Shown in pieces: positions 1 to 7,205 of a stretch of DNA of 11,152 nucleotides (its first letter is position 1; the number at the start of each line of letters is the position of its first letter). Position numbers and translations under genes: made by a program. A model generated the notes under the pieces. It made no database searches. It was not told where the DNA came from and saw only the letters and a program-made list of their open reading frames with translations. Source of the stretch: Ginkgo biloba (Eukaryota > Streptophyta > Ginkgoopsida > Ginkgoales > Ginkgoaceae); the NCBI GenBank assembly GCA_024626585.1, contig JANKJI010183793.1, positions 1 through 11,152 on the forward strand, written 5' to 3'.

Positions 1-295
1 TTGAATGAACAAGAACATACACAATAACTCAGAATCTTAGTAGAATTAGTCTACCAAGACCCTTAAACAACACATTCAATTCATATGTACAAGAACCGTG
101 ACACATTGATACAAAAGAGGTTTATTAAATGAAATTTTTTGACATGACACTTGTTCGGTAACTCTTGACATGTTTCACCCTAGGGACTAGCCCTATGATG
201 ACTCACTCATTATCTAATTTAATATTACATTATATAATTTGACCTTATAACATTAGGTTATAAGTGAAAACATATAAGCATTAATTATTCTAACA
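1..295 (-). repeat. 3' LTR (partial) of the minus-strand copia element
   Basis: On the minus strand the sequence directly after the polypurine tract begins TGTTAGAATAATTAATGC, a typical copia LTR start (TG). The LTR runs left to the window edge, so at least 295 bp are present and the CA end and target-site duplication are not seen. Just inside it lies a perfect 8-bp inverted repeat, CTTATAAC (244-251) and GTTATAAG (257-264), with a 5-nt loop. The start is similar to that of the plus-strand element's LTR (TGTTAGAATA in both), suggesting related families. Confidence 0.75.
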
Positions 296-306
296 CTCCC
301 CCTTAA
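296..306 (-). other. Polypurine tract of minus-strand element
   Basis: On the minus strand this reads TTAAGGGGGAG and directly abuts the LTR start TGTTA. Its position immediately 5' of the 3' LTR and after the end of RNase H is that of the plus-strand priming site of LTR retrotransposons. Confidence 0.8.
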
Positions 307-1720
307 TGTTTACATCATTTTTCTTAACACTGACCCCATACCTGAAGTTATTAAATTTGTCCCGATCTAGAGTTTTAGTGAAGATGTCAATAATTTATGC
401 TTTGGTTGATCTATACAACATCTTAATATCTCCATTATGTATCATCTCCCTAGTAAAATGATGATGGACCTCCATATGTTTTATCCTCACATGAAACGTA
501 GGATTCTTGGCCAGCTTCAATGTACTCTAATTATCATAGTATAATGTCGTTGCTTGCTTCCAATGTATACCCATGTCACTAAGAACCAACCTCAACTAGA
601 TGTCTTCTAATGCAACTGCAACTGTAGCTTTGTATTCTTCTTCTACCGAGAAAACATAAATTATTGGCTGCTTCTTACTGTTGTAAGTGATTGTAACTGA
701 TCCCAAACTAAAATAATAACCAGATGTAGACCTCTTGGTGTCAACACATTTGACCCAATCTAAATTTGTGTATTTCTGTAACTTTAAGCTATCATTTTGT
801 ACAAGATCAATTAAAAAAACTAGTGTTCCTTGCAAGTAAATCAAAATTTTCTTCATAGTTGACTAATGAGTCTTCTTTGGCTTTGCCATGAATCTGAAAA
901 CTATGCTAACTGCAAAAGCGATGTCTACCATAATTATAGTCAAAATCAATTAGGCTTCTAACTAGCTATCCATATAATCTACCAATTATCTGCACTCCAT
1001 CATCTTGAACTGATAATTTTATACCTATCTCTATGGGGGTATGTGCATGCTTGGAATCATCCATTCTGAATCTCCTCAGAACCTCCCAAATGTATTTAGT
1101 CTACACTATAAAGATCCTACCAAGATTATTCCACATTTCTACTCCAAGGAAGTAATGAATTAAGCGAAGATTTGTCATCTCAAAATTCATCTAGAGATCT
1201 TTCTTCAGGTATGATATCATTATGGTATTGTTACATATGATCAATAGATCATCCACATACAGTACCATAAAGGTTACATACTTTGAGTCTTGAACCTTTA
1301 TGTATAGATTTGAATCTGTAGAAGATCTCTAAAATTTAATCTTCAATAAGTATCTATTTATTTTCTCATACCAGACCCTCAGTTTTTTCTTCAGTCCATA
1401 TAGATCCTTCTTTAGTGGACAGACCAGATGCTCCTACCCCTCTTGCACATACCTATCTACGTGGCTTCTCCATGTATACCTCTTTTGATAAATATTCATT
1501 CAGGAAGACACTCTTCACATGCATCTAACATAGCTATAAATTTAACTAAGAAACTATAGCCAATATGATCTGAACTATGTTCATCTTCACCACTATAGAA
1601 AACATCTCGTGGTATTCAATTTCCAATTTCTTCTTGTATCCCTTTGTAATAAGTCTATCTTTTTCCTAATCGAGTCATTGACTTTGTACTTTGTCTTATA
1701 GGCCCATCTATATCCAATCG
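305..1720 (-). pseudogene. Copia reverse transcriptase and RNase H, degenerate
   Basis: The RT begins near 1715 with a stretch reading YRWAYKTKYK (copia: KWVYKxKYK). It continues through HVKSVFLNEYLSKEVYMEKP near 1450-1530, LYGLKKK near 1390, and the catalytic box YVDDLLI (YVDD at 1248-1259), then YFLGVEMW near 1120. RNase H follows. The clean stretch 596-856 includes YTNLDWVKCVDTKRSTSGY and SKKQP, where copia enzymes have YTDADWAG, so the first Asp is replaced by Asn. The C-terminal part at 305-590 carries AKNPTFHVRIKHMEVHHH and a DIFTKTL motif. Several frames must be followed, with stops and frameshifts throughout. It lies downstream of the integrase remnant in the same former polyprotein and ends at the polypurine tract. 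It is certainly non-functional. Confidence 0.9.
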
Positions 1721-1845
1721 TTTATTTGCCAATAAGCAATTCAACCAAGTCCCAAGTTCTATTTTTTTTCACTACCTAGGTTTCAACATCCATTGCAGTA
1801 TTATATTTTTTGTCTTTACTTTCCTCTTTAAAAGTGGAAGGCTCA

Positions 1846-2330
1846 TCAAAACTCAATAAAGGTGCCATAAGAGGAAAAATTGACCTCTTTAATAGGTCTC
1901 ATCTTAGATTTTTTCTTACCTTCTATTCTTGGAAACTTCCCCTGTGTATCCTTCATGGTTAATATGTACCATTTTGGAAGGAGTTTTGGGGGTACAACAA
2001 CAACGTATGGTTGTGATGATGTAGAAGTCACATTAGGCTATGCCTCTTCAAATTAGAATCTCTTGTATTCCACTTCTATATTATCACCAGTAATATTGAT
2101 TACCACTATCAGTTCTACAGGATCATAAACTTCCCTCAAAGAACTACATTTTAATTGTTTCTCAATAATTTGCCTATCATTTGAATCTATATCCTTATCA
2201 CCTTCATTAAAGATGGCATCCCAAGTCACATGCACCTTTCTATTCTATAACTGGACCACTCGATAAGATTTATTTTCCTCCAGATATCCCACCAAGACAC
2301 ACTTGGAACTTTTGTTATCAAACTTCTATC
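1846..2330 (-). pseudogene. Copia integrase C-terminal region and IN/RT hinge, degenerate
   Basis: Minus-strand reading near 2310-2330 gives KFDNKSSKCVLVGYLEENK, which matches the copia integrase C-terminal motif KLDxKSxKCxFLGYxxxxKGYR. It is followed by KVHVTWDAIFNEG (2180-2250), the usual [KV]xxSRDVxFDE motif. The open piece 1846-2031 contains PPKLLPKWYIL, resembling the variable hinge between integrase and RT. Directly left of it, WDLVEL near 1745-1765 marks the approach to RT. Small open stretches (60 and 61 codons) are fragments of one former frame, not separate genes. Confidence 0.8.
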
Positions 2331-2795
2331 ATTTTTCCTTTAGCGTATGTCTGTACATAATACACCAAAAAATCTTTAGATGTCTCACTATAGGATTATT
2401 TCTTGCCCAAGCCTCCTTGGGGGTTTTATCCAAAACATCCTTCGTCAGACTTATGTTTGTCATATAAGTTACTACACATATAACTCCTTCTAATAGATAG
2501 TCTACTATATTCTTGCCTTTCATAATAGACTTGGATTTTTCCATCGAAGTCCTATTCATATATTCTGTAATGCCATTCAACTGTGAAGCATAGGGAATTT
2601 TGAACTTCCTCTGGATACCTCGATCCTTTGAATACTGATTGAAATTAGTATAAGTGTACTCTCCTCCATTGTTAGATCAACGTGTCTTCAACATGTTCCC
2701 TATTTGTCACTCCATAAGCTCCATGAACTAGTTGAAGATTGTGAACGCATGTTATTTTTCCCCTTTAAGGGATAAACCCAGACGTTTCTTAAGAA
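2329..2795 (-). pseudogene. Copia integrase catalytic core, 5'-truncated and degenerate
   Basis: Recognisable core starts abruptly near 2790 with a KRLGLSLKG-like segment (family: RKVWVYxLKxK). It continues to SNNGGEY (2656-2676), the place of the family's SDNGGEY motif, and then to ITEYMNRTSMEKSKSIMKG (2520-2575), which holds the catalytic Glu at 2539-2541. The second catalytic Asp has become Asn (AAC, 2671-2673). The HHCC zinc domain and the first catalytic Asp region are absent: the sequence to the right is gag, not integrase. The best-preserved part is 2329-2580, ending in KTPKEAWA and HLKIFWCIMY, which correspond to KTPEEAWxxxxPxxxHLRVFGCxxY. Confidence 0.88.
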
Positions 2796-2860
2796 ATTAT
2801 CATTGAAGTTCAATATGTTCTTAGTTCATCTAACTTTAACTCCCCGTAGTCCCTCCTCAG

Positions 2861-3004
2861 TTATCCATGCTTACCACACTGCCAACATCTCAATTTATTC
2901 TCTCCCTTATAACCTATCCATTGGACATTATGCCCAATTGGACTAGTCCTTCGTCTGGGGATCAATGACCTCTCACAAGGGGCATCACGATCTATTATCA
3001 CCAT
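2861..3004 (-). pseudogene. Gag C-terminal fragment with CCHC zinc knuckle
   Basis: A 47-codon minus-strand open frame starts with ATG at 3004-3002 and stops at 2863-2861. Near its end, CWQCGKHG (2864-2887) is followed across the stop by LRRDY, matching the nucleocapsid zinc knuckle CX2CX4HX4C, with a stop in place of one residue and the last Cys changed to Tyr. A basic run (RRR) lies before it, as usual in copia gag. In an intact element protease and the integrase N-terminus would follow. Here integrase core appears only about 70 bp further on, so roughly the whole protease region is missing. Too short to be a functional gag. Confidence 0.75.
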
Positions 3005-3006
3005 TT

Positions 3007-3479
3007 TGATAGGAAATGAAAAAATAATAGGCACATAATAAGAAATTATACACCAAAAAAAAACACCAGTGTGGGCTTAGAAATGACCTCACAGACAGCA
3101 AAATAAATTATTTTTTATTAATTTTGGGCTTTATTTTCTTCAGTCACCTCATAGGGTGTCGATATCTCTTCAAAATTTTGATCAATTTATAGGTAGATGG
3201 AATTCAAATGATAAAATCTTTGGTCATCGTGCAGGATGTGAGAATCACCTCATACGATCACCTATAAATGAAGGAAAATAAATTTTTATATACGATAGTA
3301 TTTTTTAAATTAAAAATGGGAAGCTAATTATCTAAAAAATAGGGTTATATCCTTTTCCCATGTGATTAGGGGATAAAGGCTCAATTAGCACTTTTTAATA
3401 AATAATTTTCCTATAGTTTAGAAACATAGGTTTGTGAAGTAATTGAGTGATAATGTAATTAAGGTGGTGTATTTTAGGT
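3007..3479. other. AT-rich stretch between two head-to-head retroelement remnants
   Basis: No open frame, copia motif, LTR end, primer-binding site or structural RNA could be recognised. A run of A (3055-3063) and several short AT runs are present. It may be decayed flank or the lost 5' parts of either element. Confidence 0.5.
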
Positions 3480-4880
3480 GTCCACATCTCCAAATGGGTA
3501 TACAAGGTTAATTATAAAGAAGATGGATTAGTTGACAAGTATAAAGTGAGGTTGGTATAAAAGTACTTTGCAGAGAGGGAGGGCGTTGACTATGAGGAGA
3601 TATTTTCTCTTGCAACAAACATGGTGACTGCATTAGTAGCTCAGTTTGGGTGGAAATTATATCAAATGCACGTAAAGAACGCATTCTTCAACGATAATCT
3701 AAGGAAGGAGGTATATATGGATTAGCCACAAGGTTTTTAGATCGGTGATGGTTTGGTTTATAGGTTGACGAAGGCTCTTTATGGGTTGAAGTAGACTCCC
3801 AAAGCTCAGTACATCAAAATTAACCATGTATTGGGGTTTAGATTCAGAATAAGTCCTTATGATCCGAACATGTTTGTCAAAAGCACAGGTGATGAGATAG
3901 TTGTGTTGGTGATCTATATTGATGATTTGGTCATCACAGGTAGTGAGGTCAATGCAATTGATGTAGTTAAATTTAATTTTTGTTCTACTTTTGACATGAC
4001 TGACGTAGGCCTACTACATTGTTGTCTAGGCATAGAATTTTGGTAAATAGATAAACATAGTTTTATCTCACAAACTACATATGCCAAAAATATGTTAGAA
4101 AATATTTGAATGTTAGAGTTCAAACCAACATCTATACCTATGGAGGTTGGCCTAAAGCTTTCATCCAATAGTGAAGCATAGTCGACGAATGAGTTACGGT
4201 TCAAATAGTTTGTGGGCAACCTCATATATCTCACCTCATCTCGGTTGGATATTTATTTTGTAGTCAATTATATTTCTAGGTTTATGACATCTCCTAGGAA
4301 TGACCATTGGATTACATTTAAGAGGATTCTGAGGAACATTGAAGGTACTTTGGAGTTTGGGATCCTCTACAATACATCTACATCGTTTTAGTTGATGGGG
4401 TTTACTAATTCTGATTGGGTAGATTTAGTTATAGACAGGAAGTCAACAAATGGATATGTGTTCAGTCTTGGAACATATGTTTTATCTTGGTTGAGCAAGA
4501 AACAACTAACACTAGCTCTATCTTCCACTAAAGAAAAATAGAAGGCAATAGTCTAGACAACTTATGAAATGATGTGGCTTCAAACGACTACTTGCTGACT
4601 TGGAGATACAACAATCACATACAATTGTGTTGTATTATGATAATTGGGGGTGTTAAAGATGGTAAAGAATCTAATGTTCCATGTATGTACCAAACATATG
4701 GAGGTTCATCACCTCTACATTCGACAACTTGTGGGTAGTAGTGAAGTTAAGTTATAATACTGTGCAACAATAGAGCGGACTGTAGACATTCTCACCAAGC
4801 CACTTGGTCTAGATAAATTTATAAAATTCAAGGATGATCTTGGTGTTGTACCCCATATGACCATTAAGGGGGGGTGTTAG
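3480..4880 (+). pseudogene. Copia reverse transcriptase and RNase H, inactivated mainly by stop codons
   Basis: Almost the whole length stays in one frame. Motifs in order: SKWVYKVNYK (3489 on); QFGWKLYQMHVKNAFF (3642-3689), the family's QMDVKTAFL region; KALYGLK at 3771-3791; the intact catalytic box YIDD at 3915-3926 (YIDDLVITG); GNLIYL (4215-4232); RNase H FTNSDW at 4401-4418 with the first Asp replaced by Asn; KHMEVHH near 4695; DILTKPL at 4785-4805; terminal stop at 4878-4880 inside the LTR. There are 12 in-frame stops, including 3723, 3792, 4044, 4206, 4389 and 4755. A compensating pair of one-base indels shifts the frame between about 4583 and 4650. A few residues are missing near 3627. 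The longest stop-free piece is 3831-4046. Confidence 0.93.
4866..4874 (+). other. Polypurine tract of plus-strand element
   Basis: AAGGGGGGG directly precedes the LTR start TGTTAGAATATG. It has the same context (CATTAAGGGGG) as the polypurine tract of the minus-strand element. Confidence 0.85.
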
Positions 4881-5128
4881 AATATGTTAGTAATGGTCAT
4901 ATTATAATATTAGAATAAAGCTAGGACATAAAGTCATAAAGTCACTTTATGAATATGTAATAAATGCTATGTCCTAAAAGTGAGTTAACTTAAAGTGAAG
5001 TCGTGTTAGTTAGTCGGTTAGTTATAAAGTAGTTAAGGATGAAAGTGTTATATATTATACTATTTCGATTATCATTTAATGGAAAATCATTCTTCTCTCT
5101 CAATTTTCTTCCTTTCTATTATTCTGCA
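4875..5128 (+). repeat. 3' LTR of the plus-strand copia element (right end tentative)
   Basis: Begins TGTTAGAATATG right after the polypurine tract. A plausible end is ...ATTCTGCA at 5128, giving TG...CA and about 254 bp, within the size range of small copia LTRs. There is no second LTR copy in the window to confirm it. Inside are two inverted repeats: TAGGACATA (4922-4930) with TATGTCCTA (4968-4976), and nested in it CATAAAGT-C-ACTTTATG (4935-4951). The CT-rich TCTCTCAATTTTC near 5095-5107 resembles the 3' part of many plant LTRs. Confidence 0.65.
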
Positions 5129-5330
5129 TCTCTAGATATCTTCCCTAAAATTTTATGATAAAATTTTATATGACCATATATATATATATGAATATGCGAA
5201 ATAGTAATAAGTAGAGAAGCATATGTTACAATTCTGTCATAAAGGAATTAAATAGAGAAATAATTTTAAAACATATTTTAACTTTTTGTGATTTAGAGAC
5301 AACAAATAAAAAATAATTTATACTAATGGA
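5129..5330. other. AT-rich spacer with short TA microsatellite
   Basis: Sequence between the LTR and the hairpin repeat array. A (TA)n run lies at about 5177-5189. No coding potential was seen. Confidence 0.5.
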
Positions 5331-6005
5331 CACTGTGCATGTTGGTCCCATTATTTTTTGTTGCTCACTAGAAGATAAGATAGAGTGGGATCTATTATAA
5401 TTAATATATTGACTTTGTTGCATCCCACTAATTTTTATTATCAAGAGATAAAAAATATGAGTCATATTCTTTGACTTTATAAGACCCCACCATTTCCCAT
5501 TGCTCAGCGATGAAGACAAACTACTTTTCTCTATTATATAGCGATGGGAGAACATGTGCATGTTGGTCCCATTGAATATAAAGTGGGACCCATTATAATC
5601 AATATATTGATTTTGTTGGGTCCCACTAAATTTTATTATGAAGAGATAAAAAATTTGAGTCATATTCTTTGACTTAAAAGGCCCCACCATTCCTATCGTT
5701 TAGCGATAGAAATAAATTACTTTGCTTCATCGCATAGCGACGAAAAAAATATTAACTTTGTTGTGTCCCATTAATTTTTATTACTAGGAGACAAAAAAAT
5801 GATCATATTCTTTTACTTTATAAGGCCCCACCACTCTTGTCGACTAGCGATGAAAATAAACTACTTTGCTCTATCATATAGTGGCGAAAGAAATAAACTT
5901 TATCATTCCCATCATCTAGCGATAAAATCAAACTACGTTACTCCTTATGTGACAATGGGAGAAATATTCGTCGCTGTAGCTCATTGCTATGATATCCAAA
6001 TGTAC
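5331..6005. repeat. Tandem array, left block: hairpin-bearing units of about 145 bp and longer variants
   Basis: A unit recurs whose anchor (ATTGACTTTGTTG..TCCCACTAA) starts at 5408, 5606 and 5751, so the spacings are 198 and 145 bp. A truncated copy follows at about 5886-5970. Each full unit reads: anchor, TTTTTATTAT, a GAGATAAAAAAT box, ATTCTTTGACTTTATAAG, GGCCCCACCA, then a hairpin of CCATCG-TCTAG-CGATGG type, AAACTACTTTGCTC, and a second hairpin around GCATAGCGACG. The first two units carry an extra leader starting GTGCATGTTGGTCCC at 5335 and 5556 (221 bp apart). Copies are diverged and contain no credible gene. The 154-codon minus-strand frame at 5226-5690 runs through the repeats and is not coding. 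Confidence 0.8.
5693..5709. repeat. Perfect hairpin CTATCG-TTTAG-CGATAG in unit 2
   Basis: Six-base arms (5693-5698 and 5704-5709) flank a 5-nt loop. The equivalent hairpin at 6964-6980 is also perfect, although the second base pair differs (T-A here, C-G there). Confidence 0.7.
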
Positions 6006-6840
6006 TAGTGTGTGTTGTCTTGGCCTTGCATCAACTATCCTTGATGATCCAAATTGAGGGAATGTTTCTAGGGTGAGTGTCGTACTCTCTTGAGAACCAA
6101 TAACATATTGCTTGATGTAAGGGCTTCTTGAGTGAGTCAGGGAGGGATTGCCTTCCCAGAGACTATGATTGCCCCCCCCTCCCCGCCCTTATCCTTTAGG
6201 TCCATTTTGGCTCATTTGCTTGAAATGGGATTAAGTTGCATTGTGGGTCTCTCCTTTATCAAACATTGTCTTGGTCCTTTGGACCCTCTTGGTAGCACAA
6301 GGAGGTGCTTTCTTTGCCCAAGACATGAGAGTGGTTGGGTCCCACATTCATCATGCATCGTCTTATGTCTTTTGAACCTTTGTGATAGGACATGGACTAT
6401 GCATCTCTAACAGGAGTGGCTCCCTGCTCTTTATTTTTCGAATTCTCCTTGGATGAACCATTAATTGCTTTATCTTCTAGGGGAATATCCGGGCCTGTGT
6501 GATGTGTCTTGATCAAACCATTCTGTGACCAAATACACAAGAGCCATGCTATGACTCGCACAACCTTCGAAGAACGATTTGAAAGTGTGCCTCTAATATG
6601 CATTTGATGCATATTTTACTGCATCTAGAGACAATGAGAAATTGAGGGTTGCTACGCGATGCTCCAACAGTCTTAACCTACCGCAATCAAAATATGGAAT
6701 TAGAATGATGATGGTCGAATCATTACTCAAGATTAATAGATTTTGAGTTTGTGGATTACGCAATACAATCCTCTTAGTCATGGTGAAATAATTCTCCAAT
6801 CCTTATGCTTTGGGTACAATTTAATTTCATGGTCGTTGTC
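6006..6840. other. GC-richer insert of unknown origin splitting the tandem array
   Basis: This segment of about 840 bp separates the two blocks of the array and has a visibly different composition from its AT-rich surroundings. It holds a C-rich tract (6172-6188), a hairpin GGTCC-TTT-GGACC (6273-6285) and one GTTGGGTCCCAC (about 6335-6346) like the repeat anchor, so it could be the original interior of the same element. Short open frames occur on both strands (92 codons at 6132-6410 plus; 71 at 6397-6612 and 68 at 6593-6799 minus), but none has a recognisable domain. I do not call any of them genes. Confidence 0.45.
6172..6188 (-). other. Possible G-quadruplex motif (minus strand)
   Basis: The plus strand has C8-T-C4-G-C3. 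The minus strand therefore reads GGGCGGGGAGGGGGGGG, which satisfies the G3+N1-7 pattern with four runs. It stands out in a strongly AT-rich window. Formation or function is not shown by sequence alone. Confidence 0.45.
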
Positions 6841-7205
6841 TCCATGAGCATGGCACCATTTATGGGTCAACATATATTGATTTTATTGGATCCTACTAAT
6901 TTCCATTATGAAGAGATAGAAAACTTGAGTCATATTATTTGACTTTATAAGGCTTCACCATTCCCATCGTCTAGCGATGGAACAAACTACTTTGCTTTGC
7001 TGCATAGCGACTAGAGAAATATTGACTTTATTGGGTTCCATTAATTTTTATTACAAAGAGAAAAAAATATGATTCATATTCTTTGACTTTATAAGGCCCC
7101 ACCATTTTCGTCGTCTAACGAAAGAAACAAACTACTTTGCTCTCTTGCATAACGACGGGAGAAATATTTCCCATCGCTTAGAAACACTTTATTTATTCTT
7201 GTCAT
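6841..7205. repeat. Tandem array, right block: hairpin-bearing units of about 145 bp
   Basis: The same unit as in the left block starts at 6876 and 7021, exactly 145 bp apart. A truncated copy (TTTCCCATCGCTTAG...) follows from about 7166. The first unit holds a perfect hairpin CCATCG-TCTAG-CGATGG (6964-6980), and a weaker one lies near 7107-7125. Both blocks end in a short copy lacking the anchor-to-GGCCCCACC part, so they have parallel structure. No coding potential was seen. Confidence 0.8.

Larger units (their letters stand above)
1..3006 (-). mobile_element. Decayed Ty1/copia LTR retrotransposon, minus strand, 5' part missing
   Basis: Read from right to left, this stretch has the copia order: gag zinc knuckle, integrase, reverse transcriptase, RNase H, polypurine tract, LTR. 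Integrase before RT is the arrangement that separates copia from gypsy elements. Every domain is recognisable by motif, but all are broken by stops and frameshifts, so the copy is dead. No 5' LTR, primer-binding site or gag body is visible right of about 3006, so that end is lost or decayed beyond recognition. The 3' LTR is cut by the window edge. The exact right boundary is uncertain, because the similarity simply fades there. Confidence 0.9.
3480..5128 (+). mobile_element. Decayed, 5'-truncated Ty1/copia retrotransposon, plus strand
   Basis: From 3480 rightward the sequence encodes copia reverse transcriptase and RNase H, then a polypurine tract and an LTR. Gag, protease, integrase and the 5' LTR are missing: recognisable coding starts abruptly at the beginning of RT (SKWVYKVNYK). 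Its orientation is opposite to the element at 1-3006. The two share similar polypurine tracts and LTR starts, but their proteins differ clearly, so they are relatives rather than a recent duplication. Confidence 0.88.

Noticed and set aside
3914-4234. 106-codon minus-strand frame
   Set aside because: Antisense to the copia reverse transcriptase, which has clear family motifs on the plus strand.
5226-5690. 154-codon minus-strand open frame
   Set aside because: It runs through two units of the non-coding tandem array; its internal protein repetition only mirrors the DNA repeat, and no domain or conserved start exists.
6132-6799. Three short frames in the GC-richer island
   Set aside because: Higher GC lengthens chance frames; they overlap on opposite strands and show no recognisable domain.
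5331-7205. CRISPR-like reading of regularly spaced palindromic repeats
   Set aside because: Units are about 145 bp, similar along their whole length (no unique spacers), diverged, and the context is plant nuclear DNA without cas genes.
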